Shown: piece by piece, positions 7,400 through 15,366 of the stretch
Numbering within the stretch: the stretch's first letter is position 1
How the letters are laid out: each line of letters begins with the position of its first letter
Assembly: GCA_019637175.1 (NCBI GenBank)
Contig: JAHBWD010000030.1
Location: 1 to 64,000 of the forward strand
DNA length: 64,000 nt
Source: Labilithrix sp.
GTDB lineage: Bacteria > Myxococcota_A > Polyangia > Polyangiales > Polyangiaceae
Direction of reading: 5' to 3'
Notes under the pieces: model-generated
Databases searched by the model: none
The model's input: only the letters and a program-made list of their open reading frames with translations
What the model was told of the DNA's origin: nothing
Program-made: the position numbers and the translations under genes

Positions 7400-9913
7400 G
7401 TGGAGAGTCGAATCGTCGTCAGCTTTCGTGCGCCGGGCGGTCCCGGTCGCACGTTCCTCGAGCGGGCCCGCGCGCTCGACGCGCGGGCGAGCGCCTCGGG
7501 GGGCATGCTCATCGCGTGGGACGCGAATCGAACCGCGTTCCTCTTCGACGGCGACAGGCTCGAAGACGCGATCAAGGTCGCGACCTCGCGCGGCGGCGAC
7601 ACGATCGACGACGAGCTCCCGTGGCGCGTGGGGATCGCCGAAGGCGATCTGAAGCCGCTCGCCGAGGACGGCACGCGCGGGCCCCTCGCGTGGGGCGCGC
7701 CCCTCGTCGCCGCGGCGGTGCTCGCCTCGGCGGCCAAGCCCGGCGAGATCTTGTGCGCCCAAACGATGCGCGCGCTGCGCTCGGGCGACCTCGTCGCCGC
7801 GGGCACGCGCATCGGACGCGACGGGTCGCTCCGTGTCCGCGGCGTGCGCCTCGATCCCGTGCATCCGTGGCGAAGGCAGGCCGTCGAGCAGCTCGCGCGG
7901 ATGCGCGTGGCTCCCCTCGTGGGCATGCGGGCCCCGAAGATCGACGTGAGATCGGGATCGCTCGTCGTCTTGCGCGCCGATCCCGGAACGGGCGGCACGC
8001 GCTGGCTCACCGAGCTCGCGTCGGGCGCCTCGCGCGCTCTCGTCGTCTCTCCGAGCGGCTCTTCGTTCGAGCCCCTCGGCGCGCTTCGTCGCGCGCTCGC
8101 GCGCTCGCTCACGCGCGAGCTGAGCCCGCTGCTCCTCGAGCTCGCGCCTTCGCTCGACGCGCTCCTCGCGGGCAAGGGCGCGACGCTCGAGGTGGCGACG
8201 AAGCTGATCACCGCGTTCTTGTGGCCGAAGACGGAGGGCCAACCACCAGGCCTCTTGCTCATCGACGACGCCAAGGCGGTCGATCCGTCGACGCTCGAAG
8301 CGTGCGTGCGCGCGGCGCGATCGCCTGGGGCCGCGTTCGGCGTCGTCGCGCGCGCCGACGCGACGAGCGGCCTGCCTTCGCTCCTCGCGGCGCTGCCGAA
8401 GACCGCCGAGATCGATCTCGCGCCGCTGACGCGCGACGCGGCCGAGGCCCTCGCCGGCGGGTGCACGAACGAGGCGCTCGACGCGATGGCGCGAAAGCGC
8501 TGGGCGCGCCTCGCCGCCAACGTGCCGCTCGGGATCGTCGAGTCGGTCGCGTACGGCATCGTCACCGGCGACATTGCGTGGAGCGGCGACAAGGCGTCGC
8601 CGCGGTCTCGCGCGTCGGGGCGAGGGAAGGTGAGGGGAGGCGCCGAGTGGATCAACCTGCGCGCGCGCGAGGAGAGCGAGCACTGCCGCGCGTTGCTCTG
8701 CCTCGTCGCGCTCCTCGGCGGTGAGGCGAGGGTCACCCGCCTCGCGAACATCCTCGAGCGCTCGGGTCACGCGATGGACGTCGACATGGTGCTGGCCGAG
8801 CTCATGTGCACGCGATGGCTCACCGACACGCAGGAAGACTGGGTCGGTCTTCCGTCGCGCACCCACCGCGACGCGCTCGTCGGCCTGCTCGACGACGCGG
8901 CGAAGAAGCCGATCCATCGCGCGGCCGCCGAGGTGATCGAGCGCGAGGAAGGTGTCTTCGGCAAGGTCGAGGCCGCGTGGCACGCCGCCCAGGGCGAAGA
9001 CGGCGCGCGCGCGTCGCGCATGGCGCTCGCCGCCGCGAAGTCGACCGCCGACGGTCTGCTCGAGGCGAGCACGACGCAGCTCATCGCGTTCGCGCGGCGC
9101 GCCGATCCGTCGTGCGAGGAAGCGGCGCTCGCGCTCCTGGCGAACGCGCTCGCGAGGTCTCCGAGCGCGCCTCCGCCGCGATCGAGGACGGGCCCGCCGC
9201 CTTCGAGCGGCTACAGCGCACCACCTCCGGCGAAGTCGGTGCCGCCGGAAGCGGCGGTCGCGCCGCCCGCGCCTGCGGTGCCGTCGTTCTTCGACGAGGA
9301 GCTCGCCGTCTTCGAGATCGAGGTGCACGACTCGGAGCCGCCGACGATCGCGAAGCTCGAGCTCGCGCCGATGGAGGCGAACGGCGGTCCCGCGGCGCCC
9401 GCGGAAGCGAGCTTCGACGCGTCGGCGCCGGCGTCGTCGCCCGACCTGCCCAACGCCGGCGAGCCTTCGGTCGCGGGCGCCAACATCGCGACGCGCCTCG
9501 GCGAGCTCGCGAAGGAGGCGCTGCTCAGCGCCGACAACGCGGCGCTCGAGCGATGGGTCGACGGCCTCCGCGCCGCGGGCGAGAGCCCGCTGTTCACCGA
9601 GCGCCTGCGCGCGCTCTCCCGCCTCGGGCGCGGCGACATCGGCGACGCGCTGCGCGTGCTCCGGCGCACGCGCTCGTCGCTCGATCCGCAAGATCACAAA
9701 CTGCGCTGCCAGACGTCGCTCGCCCTCGGCGTCGCGCTCTCGGTCGCCGGGCGCTCGCAAGAGGCGCTCCTCGAGGGCATGGATGCGCTCGCTCGCGCGC
9801 GTCACGCCAGCGACGAGCGCGGCGCGGAGGCGTGCCTCGCGTTCCTGTCGAAGCTCTACGCCTCCGTCGGCCGCGAGGAGTCAGGCGCGCTGCGGCGCCC
9901 GGCGCGCACCTGA
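7400..9913 (+). CDS. Degenerate cyclase-homology and STAND-like ATPase protein
   Basis: 837 residues, GTG start. Residues ~1-155 follow the outline of a class III nucleotide cyclase homology domain (GGMLIAWDANRTAFLFDGD; later VGIAEGDL, WGAPLVAAAVLASAAKPGEI) but the metal-binding Asp and other catalytic residues are not in place. Residues ~170-420 resemble an AAA/STAND module with a broken P-loop (ADPGTGGTR instead of GxxGxGKT) and a good Walker B (LLLIDDAKAV). The C-terminal half is a Pro/Ala linker and TPR-like Ala/Leu helices. Probably a signalling or scaffold protein that lost catalysis; it may work with PspA just upstream. Family assignment is by pattern only. Confidence 0.6.
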   Translation: MESRIVVSFRAPGGPGRTFLERARALDARASASGGMLIAWDANRTAFLFDGDRLEDAIKVATSRGGDTIDDELPWRVGIAEGDLKPLAEDGTRGPLAWGAPLVAAAVLASAAKPGEILCAQTMRALRSGDLVAAGTRIGRDGSLRVRGVRLDPVHPWRRQAVEQLARMRVAPLVGMRAPKIDVRSGSLVVLRADPGTGGTRWLTELASGASRALVVSPSGSSFEPLGALRRALARSLTRELSPLLLELAPSLDALLAGKGATLEVATKLITAFLWPKTEGQPPGLLLIDDAKAVDPSTLEACVRAARSPGAAFGVVARADATSGLPSLLAALPKTAEIDLAPLTRDAAEALAGGCTNEALDAMARKRWARLAANVPLGIVESVAYGIVTGDIAWSGDKASPRSRASGRGKVRGGAEWINLRAREESEHCRALLCLVALLGGEARVTRLANILERSGHAMDVDMVLAELMCTRWLTDTQEDWVGLPSRTHRDALVGLLDDAAKKPIHRAAAEVIEREEGVFGKVEAAWHAAQGEDGARASRMALAAAKSTADGLLEASTTQLIAFARRADPSCEEAALALLANALARSPSAPPPRSRTGPPPSSGYSAPPPAKSVPPEAAVAPPAPAVPSFFDEELAVFEIEVHDSEPPTIAKLELAPMEANGGPAAPAEASFDASAPASSPDLPNAGEPSVAGANIATRLGELAKEALLSADNAALERWVDGLRAAGESPLFTERLRALSRLGRGDIGDALRVLRRTRSSLDPQDHKLRCQTSLALGVALSVAGRSQEALLEGMDALARARHASDERGAEACLAFLSKLYASVGREESGALRRPART

Positions 9914-10954
9914 TCACGGCGCCTCTTCGCGCTCCTCCCAGGCCTCGCGCAAGATCTCCGCGACCGCTTCGTAGAGCTCCTCGGGGATCGCGGTGCCGAC
10001 CTCGAGCTCGATCAGCGCGCGCGCGAGGGGCACGTCGCGCAGCACGGGCACGCCGTACTGGCGCGCCGCTTCCACGATGCGCGCCGCGAGATCGCCCTGG
10101 CCCGTCGCGACGACGGTGGGCGCCTCGTCGCCGCCTTCTTCGTCGTAGCGCAGCGCGCACGCGAGGTGCGTCGGGTTGACGACGACGACGGTCGCGTTCT
10201 TGACGTTCGCGATCGTCGCGGCGGCGAGCATCTCGTGGTGCGCGCGCTCGCGCGCGGCCTTGTGCTGCGGATCGCCTTCGCTCTCCTTGTGCTCGCGCTT
10301 GACCTCCGACTTCGTCATCATCAGCTTCTTCCGCCACGCGCGACGCGTGACGACGACGTCGACGACCGCGAGGAAGACGCCGAGGATCGCCGCGCGCTCG
10401 ACGACGCTCTGCGCGATCGTCGCCGCGACGGGCGCGGCCGCGTCGATGCGCCCGGTGATGCGCGCGATGTCGCCCGCGCGATCTCTGAGCGCGGAGTAAG
10501 CGATCCACGCCACGCCGGCGGCGAAGAGCGCCGCGCGCAAGATGGCGACGAGGCGCGACGTGGAGAAGAGCTGCCCGAGGCCCGCGATCACGTCGAGGCG
10601 CTCGAGCTTCGGCGTGAGGCGCTTGGTCGCGATGACGCCTCCGGATTGCACGACCGAGGCGATCGCCGCGGAGACGCCGGCCGCGACGAGGATCGGGACG
10701 GTGAGGGCGACGACCGACGTGGCGACCTTCGCGGGATCGAACGCGATCGTCACGGCGGGATCGGCCGCGCGCGCGATCGCGGCGCGGAGATCGGCGCCTG
10801 CGCGCGAGGCGAGCGCGCCGATCGCGGCGGGCGCGAGCGCGACGGCGAAGAGGAACGCCACCGACTGGCTGGCGAACGAGGAGATGGGGCTGTCGCCCTC
10901 CTCGAGCGCCTTGCGCTGCTTCTTCGGCGTCGCCTCTTCGGTCTTGTCGCTCAC
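9914..10954 (-). CDS. sctU: Type III secretion export-gate/switch protein (SctU/FlhB family)
   Basis: 346 residues. It begins MSDKTEEATPKKQRKALEEGD, the conserved start of FlhB/YscU proteins, followed by four hydrophobic segments and the C-terminal cytoplasmic domain with the self-cleavage motif NPTH (VVVVNPTHLACALRYD) and the usual ending (GVPVLRDVPLARALIEL). This protein switches substrate specificity of the T3SS or flagellar export gate. The GTG start at 10954 overlaps the obg stop by four bases (GTGA), and its stop abuts the stop of the convergent gene. No other secretion gene is in the window, so it is an orphan here; flagellar or injectisome identity is unresolved. Confidence 0.88.
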   Translation of the reverse strand: MSDKTEEATPKKQRKALEEGDSPISSFASQSVAFLFAVALAPAAIGALASRAGADLRAAIARAADPAVTIAFDPAKVATSVVALTVPILVAAGVSAAIASVVQSGGVIATKRLTPKLERLDVIAGLGQLFSTSRLVAILRAALFAAGVAWIAYSALRDRAGDIARITGRIDAAAPVAATIAQSVVERAAILGVFLAVVDVVVTRRAWRKKLMMTKSEVKREHKESEGDPQHKAARERAHHEMLAAATIANVKNATVVVVNPTHLACALRYDEEGGDEAPTVVATGQGDLAARIVEAARQYGVPVLRDVPLARALIELEVGTAIPEELYEAVAEILREAWEEREEAP

Positions 10955-12132
10955 TTCCTCCCTTTCGGCCGCGCCTTCGATCGGGTTGCGCTCTTTTTCT
11001 TGGGCGGCGCCTTCTTCGCCGGCGCTTTCTTCGCGATCTTCTTGGCGATCTTCTTCTTGGCGATCGGCTTCTTCGCGATCGTCTTCTTCGGAAGCGGCTT
11101 CGGCGAAGGCGCGTCCCACGCCTCGACCTCGGCCTTGCCCGTCACGAGCTTGTAGAGATCGATCGAGAGCTGCCGCACGTTCTCGCCGGTGACCGCCGAG
11201 ACGAGTCGCAGATCGACCTTCTTCTTCGCGAACCGCGCCTTGAGCTTCGGATACGCCTCGCGTACCTCGGGCAGGTCGGCCTTGGTGAGCGCGACGAGCT
11301 GCGGGCGCGCGGCGATCGCGGGGTCGAACCTCGCGAGCTCGTGCATCAGCGCCTGGTAGTCGGCGAAGGGCTCGCGGTCCTCCGAAGGATCGAGGGTCAC
11401 GAGGTGCAGCAGCGCGCGGCACCGCTCGACGTGCTTGAGGAAGCGATGACCGAGGCCCGCCCCTTCGGACGCGCCGGGGATGAGGCCGGGGATGTCGGCG
11501 AGCACGAACGTCGCCTCGTCGCCGACGCGGACCACGCCGAGGTGCGGCGTGAGGGTGGTGAACGGATAGTCGGCGACCTTCGGCTGCGCCCGCGAGCACG
11601 CGCGGATGAAGGTCGACTTGCCCACGTTCGGGAAGCCGAGGAGGCCCACGTCGGCCATCACCTTGAGCTCGAGGCGGAGCTTCTTCTCCTCGCCCGGCTC
11701 GCCGGGCTCGGCCCTTCGGGGCGCGCGATCGTAGGGCGTCGCGAAATGGATGTTGCCGCGGCCGCCCTTGCCGCCGGCCGCGATGACGACCTTCTGGCCC
11801 TTGGCGTCGATGTCGAACAAGAGGTCGCCGCTCTCGCGATCGAAGACCTGCGTTCCGACGGGGACGCGCACGACGAGAGCTTCGCCTGCGCGCCCGTAGC
11901 AGTCTTTGCCCTGCCCGTGCTCGCCGTGGCGCGCGCGGAGCGCGCGGCCGTAGGTGAGATCGAGGAGCGTCGAGAGGCCCTCGTCGGCGACGAAGACGAC
12001 GTCGCCGCCGCGCCCGCCGTCGCCTCCCGACGGGCCCCCGAAGGGTACGAACTTCTCGCGGCGGAACGCGACCACGCCGTTGCCCCCGCGGCCGGCGACC
12101 ACGTCCACTTCGCACGAATCGACGAACTTCAC
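10951..12132 (-). CDS. obg: GTPase Obg/CgtA
   Basis: 393 residues. Ribosome-associated GTPase for 50S maturation and stress response. Start GTG 12132 gives the standard Obg N-terminus KFVDSCEVDVVAGRGGNGVV with Gly-rich fold (GGDGGRGGDVVF). G motifs: GFPNVGKST (G1), DIPGLIPGASEGAGLG (G3), TKAD (G4), SAVTG (G5). The C-terminus is not the OCT domain but an unusually long Lys/Ala/Pro tail of about 50 residues (KKTIAKKPIAKKKIAKK), probably RNA-binding. rplU/rpmA, its usual neighbours, are absent upstream; instead obg leads into sctU by a 4-base overlap. Confidence 0.95.
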   Translation of the reverse strand: MKFVDSCEVDVVAGRGGNGVVAFRREKFVPFGGPSGGDGGRGGDVVFVADEGLSTLLDLTYGRALRARHGEHGQGKDCYGRAGEALVVRVPVGTQVFDRESGDLLFDIDAKGQKVVIAAGGKGGRGNIHFATPYDRAPRRAEPGEPGEEKKLRLELKVMADVGLLGFPNVGKSTFIRACSRAQPKVADYPFTTLTPHLGVVRVGDEATFVLADIPGLIPGASEGAGLGHRFLKHVERCRALLHLVTLDPSEDREPFADYQALMHELARFDPAIAARPQLVALTKADLPEVREAYPKLKARFAKKKVDLRLVSAVTGENVRQLSIDLYKLVTGKAEVEAWDAPSPKPLPKKTIAKKPIAKKKIAKKIAKKAPAKKAPPKKKSATRSKARPKGRK

Positions 12133-12243
12133 GCGGCTTGGATAAAGAGAAGGCGCCCGAGGGTCAAGGGGACTTGACCCGTCCCGACGTGTCCGCCCCC
12201 TCTCGGGGGCTCGTGACGCCGATGGGTGGGATAGGATCGCGAC

Positions 12244-12792
12244 GTGCCGAAGAAAGACGAGCTGGTGCGTTTCGGGGTGGCGATGGAGGCCTCGCTTCTC
12301 AAGGCCTTCGACGCGGTCGTCAAGCGGCGGGCGAGCACGCGCTCGGAGGTGCTCCGCGACCTCGCGCGCGCCGAGGTCACGCGCGCCGAGGTCGCCGAGG
12401 GCGCCGACGCCGTCGCCGCGCTCACGCTCGTCTATGACCACCACGTCCGCGACTTGACCGAGCGCCTCATCGAGCTCCAGCATTCGCTCGGCGACCGGGT
12501 GCGTTCGGCGATGCACGTGCACCTCGATCACGATCATTGCCTGGAGGTGATCGTGATGCAGGGACGATCGGACGAGCTCAGGGCGTTCGCCGACAAAGTG
12601 TTCGCCACGCGCGGCGTCAAGCACGGCGGCATCGAGGTGATCGCGACGACCAAGGCGAGGAAGGACAAGGAGCGGCTCCACGTCCACCTGCACGCCCACG
12701 GTCACGGCGACCACGACCACGATCACGATCACGATCACGATCACGATCACGATCACGATCACGATCACGCGCCGAAGAAGAGGAAGGCGTGA
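12244..12792 (+). CDS. nikR: Nickel-responsive regulator NikR with His-Asp tail
   Basis: 182 residues, GTG start. Ribbon-helix-helix DNA-binding N-terminus (VRFGVAMEASLLKAFD; STRSEVLRDLAR) followed by the ACT-like nickel-binding domain. The ligands of E. coli NikR are conserved: His in LQHSLGD, HVHLDHDHC with two His and Cys, and the FADKV...RGVKHGG ending. Beyond the usual end (~140 residues) the protein carries a tail with ten consecutive Asp-His pairs and a basic end. The tail may store or buffer nickel, or just be a slippage product. The stop overlaps the next start by four bases. Confidence 0.93.
   Translation: MPKKDELVRFGVAMEASLLKAFDAVVKRRASTRSEVLRDLARAEVTRAEVAEGADAVAALTLVYDHHVRDLTERLIELQHSLGDRVRSAMHVHLDHDHCLEVIVMQGRSDELRAFADKVFATRGVKHGGIEVIATTKARKDKERLHVHLHAHGHGDHDHDHDHDHDHDHDHDHDHAPKKRKA
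12709..12768 (+). repeat. In-frame hexanucleotide tandem repeat (GATCAC)
   Basis: Two GACCAC units (12709-12720) followed by eight perfect GATCAC units (12721-12768) inside nikR. They encode ten Asp-His pairs. Unit length of six keeps the reading frame, so length changes by slippage would only alter tail length. It also puts a GATC site every six bases. Confidence 0.97.
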
Positions 12793-13622
12793 AGGTTCAT
12801 CACCTCAACCTCTGCACGATGTGCCCCTACGGCGGCCGGCTCATCGAGGGCGGCGACAAGGGCATCACCGAGATCGGCGAGATGGTGGTGCACGCGCTCC
12901 TCGTCGAGACGAACGACGGCCTCGTCGTGGTCGACACGGGCATGGGCCTCGACGACGTTCGCGCTCCCTCCGGGCGGCTCGGCGGCGCCTTCGTGGCGCT
13001 CTGTCGTCCCCAGCTCCGCGAGGAGGACACCGCCGTTCGTCAGGTCGAGCGCCTCGGCTTCCGTCGTGAGGACGTGCGGCACGTCGTGGTGACCCACCTC
13101 GACGTCGATCACGCCGGCGGGATCCCCGACTTTCCCGCCGCGAAGATCCACGTCCACAAGAAGGAGCACGCGGCGGCGATGAAGCCCTCGTTCCGCGAGC
13201 GCTCGCGCTACCGCAAGGTCCACTTCGACGGCGACCCGAAGTGGGAGCTCCACGAGGAAGGCGGCGACACGTGGTTCGGCTTCGCGAGCGTGCAGGCCGT
13301 GGCCGACGACGTCCTCATGATCCCGCTCTTCGGCCACACGCGCGGGCACTGCGCGATCGCGGTCCGCGCGCGCTCGCCGTCGCGCGCGCGCGCCGAGTGG
13401 CTCCTCCACTGCGGCGACGCGTACTTCTTCCACGAAGAGCTGTTCGATCCGCGCAGGTGCCCGCCGGGCCTCGCGGTCTTCCAGCGCGCGATCGCGATGG
13501 ACGACGACGCCCGCAGGGCGAACGCGCGGCGTCTCCGGGCCCTCCACGAGGAAGCCGGCGACCAGATCCACATCTTCAGCGCCCACTCGCCGCACGAATA
13601 CAGAGCGGCGACGGAGATCTGA
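12789..13622 (+). CDS. Metallo-beta-lactamase-fold hydrolase, lactonase-like
   Basis: 277 residues, GTG start overlapping the nikR stop (GTGA), so translationally coupled. Metal-binding motif HLDVDHAGG (HxxxDHxGG) near residue 103, preceding VVVDTGMG, and later metal ligands in FGHTRGHCAI and HCGDAYF. The layout matches quorum-quenching N-acyl-homoserine lactonases and related MBL hydrolases, but the substrate cannot be told from sequence. Coupling to nikR raises the possibility that its metal or expression is tied to nickel status; this is inference. Confidence 0.82.
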   Translation: MKVHHLNLCTMCPYGGRLIEGGDKGITEIGEMVVHALLVETNDGLVVVDTGMGLDDVRAPSGRLGGAFVALCRPQLREEDTAVRQVERLGFRREDVRHVVVTHLDVDHAGGIPDFPAAKIHVHKKEHAAAMKPSFRERSRYRKVHFDGDPKWELHEEGGDTWFGFASVQAVADDVLMIPLFGHTRGHCAIAVRARSPSRARAEWLLHCGDAYFFHEELFDPRRCPPGLAVFQRAIAMDDDARRANARRLRALHEEAGDQIHIFSAHSPHEYRAATEI

Positions 13623-13624
13623 CG

Positions 13625-14521
13625 ATGCGGCGCTTCCTCCTCCTCGTCGTCTTCGCGGCCGTTCTGCCCGGCTTCGACTGCAAGAAGCGAGGGGCAGACA
13701 GCTACGTGTATTCGATCTTCGTCGACGAGTCGCTCGCGAAGGTGGAGGGCCTCGAGCTCGGGGGCAAGCCGCTCACGGTCGCGGCGCAGCAGCCCACGGG
13801 CAAGTCGTTCGAGGTCACGCTCGCGGCGAAGGAGATGATGGTCGAGAAGAACGCCGTCGTCTCGATGACGACGACGTGCGGCGTGAGCCGCCTGCCGGCG
13901 AAGATCACGGTGGGCATCACGAAGTCCGACTCGCGCTCGGGCGAGGAGCGCGAGCGCGGGCTGCTCGCGAAGGGCAAGAACGATCTGACGGCGACGGCGG
14001 TGTTGATGAGCCCGCCGCGCGTCGCCGACGTGTACCTCGACACCGAAGGCTCGGCCGCGCCGGTCACGGTGGGCACGATGGCGGTGGATCCGGCGAAGAG
14101 CCCGCATCGCCTGCCGCTCGGCCCTTGTCCGACGGCCGACGAGGTCAAGATCGGCGGCGCGTCGGTCGGGAGGATGCCCGTCGTGCCGCGCAAGACCGCG
14201 GCCGACGACAAGCCGGGCACCGCCTTCGTCGACGTCCGCGGCGGGCATTGCTACGAGTCGAAGCTCCACCTCTACGCCGACAAAGACAAGAACACCGAGA
14301 ACATGGCGCGCTCCGCGCCCAAGCGCCTCGAGCCGCAGCAGCGCGTCTACGTCGTCGAGATCGACGACTTCTTGAAGGCCCCTCCGGAGACGGTGACCTC
14401 GAAGGACGCCTTGCCGTCGCGCACCGAGATCCGGCGTTGCGGTTCGACGTCTCTGTTCGGCACGGGAGGCCTCACGCCTTCGCCGATCGCTCCGGCGAAG
14501 AAGCCGAAGCCGAAGAAGTGA
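13625..14521 (+). CDS. Exported protein of unknown function
   Basis: 298 residues. Signal peptide MRRFLLLVVFAAVLPGFDC may be processed as a lipoprotein (Cys19). The rest is soluble, Lys/Thr-rich, with repeated beta-strand-like stretches (KITVGITKSDS; ADVYLDTEGSAAPVTVGTMAV) and only a few cysteines. No recognised domain. It starts two bases after the hydrolase stop and is likely co-transcribed with it. The end (PSPIAPAKKPKPKK) is a basic Pro/Lys tail. It converges on the next minus-strand gene with one base between stops. Confidence 0.7.
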   Translation: MRRFLLLVVFAAVLPGFDCKKRGADSYVYSIFVDESLAKVEGLELGGKPLTVAAQQPTGKSFEVTLAAKEMMVEKNAVVSMTTTCGVSRLPAKITVGITKSDSRSGEERERGLLAKGKNDLTATAVLMSPPRVADVYLDTEGSAAPVTVGTMAVDPAKSPHRLPLGPCPTADEVKIGGASVGRMPVVPRKTAADDKPGTAFVDVRGGHCYESKLHLYADKDKNTENMARSAPKRLEPQQRVYVVEIDDFLKAPPETVTSKDALPSRTEIRRCGSTSLFGTGGLTPSPIAPAKKPKPKK

Positions 14522-14522
14522 G

Positions 14523-15362
14523 CTACTGCATCGAGAACGTGACGCGGAACGCGCCGTTCTGATTGCTGATGCCCGCGCCGTCGACGAGCACCGAGTAGCT
14601 CTTGCCCGCGGTGACGGGGAAGAGCAGCGTCTCGCCGCCGGTGCCGTTCGCTCCGTTGACGCACGCGAGGTAGCTGAGCTGGCCTTGGGGGCCGGGCGAG
14701 CAGTTGTCGGTGACGTAGAGGAACGAGTCGTAGTTCGTGTCGCTCGTGACGACCTTCATCGTGCCCGTCTTGTGCGCGGTCACCTTGAAGACGCGATCTT
14801 GCGCTGCCGCGCCCGTCGTCGAGTTGCCGACCTGGCCGGTGCACGTCGGCGACGCCTGGCCGGTGTTCGACGAGCCGAGCGTCGTGCTCACCAGCATGAC
14901 GGGCTTCGACCACACGTGCACGTCGAGGCCGGGGCACGAGCGCGACGCGAGCGGATCGGAGCCGGCGAGGTGACAGGTGTCGTCGCAGCCGTCGTCGTTG
15001 TTCTTGTTGCCGTCGTCGCAGTCTTCGCCGTCCTGCACGATCTTGTCGCCGCAGGTGGCCGGCGCCGGGGCGTCGGTGTCGCCGGCGTCGCGATCGGGGC
15101 GCGGATCGGGGTCTTCCTCCTCGGGCAGCTCCGGGTTCTCGTCGGTCTCGCACGGCTCGCACTTGCCGAACGTCTCGCCGTCTTCGTTGCAGAGCTTCGT
15201 GCCCTCGTTGCGATCGGCGCATCGACAGAAGACGTAGTTGCCCGCGGTGCACCGCCCCGCCTTCTTCGTCGCCGCGCTCTTCGCCGTGCACGCGATCGCG
15301 AGCGCGGCGAACGCGCAGGCGAAGAGCAAGAGGAACGTTCGAAGCGAAGGCTTACTGCTCAT
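14523..15362 (-). CDS. DUF4215 Cys-rich lipoprotein
   Basis: 279 residues. Signal peptide with lipobox ALAIAC (Cys about 25). Residues ~37-73 have a Cys-rich module (YVFCRCADRNEGTKLCNEDG) shared with the gene upstream. The DUF4215/myxococcal Cys-rich repeat CGDKIVQDGEDCDDGNKNND follows near residue 105. The C-terminal ~140 residues form a beta-rich domain (FLYVTDNCSPG; VTAGKSYSVLVDG) like pre-peptidase C-terminal or proprotein-P type modules. Last gene of a three-gene operon, four bases after its paralogue. Probably surface-exposed. Confidence 0.82.
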   Translation of the reverse strand: MSSKPSLRTFLLLFACAFAALAIACTAKSAATKKAGRCTAGNYVFCRCADRNEGTKLCNEDGETFGKCEPCETDENPELPEEEDPDPRPDRDAGDTDAPAPATCGDKIVQDGEDCDDGNKNNDDGCDDTCHLAGSDPLASRSCPGLDVHVWSKPVMLVSTTLGSSNTGQASPTCTGQVGNSTTGAAAQDRVFKVTAHKTGTMKVVTSDTNYDSFLYVTDNCSPGPQGQLSYLACVNGANGTGGETLLFPVTAGKSYSVLVDGAGISNQNGAFRVTFSMQ

Positions 15363-15366
15363 GACT

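Noticed and set aside
12709..12768. CRISPR-like or satellite array
   Set aside because: Units are six bases, directly adjacent and in frame within nikR; no spacers.
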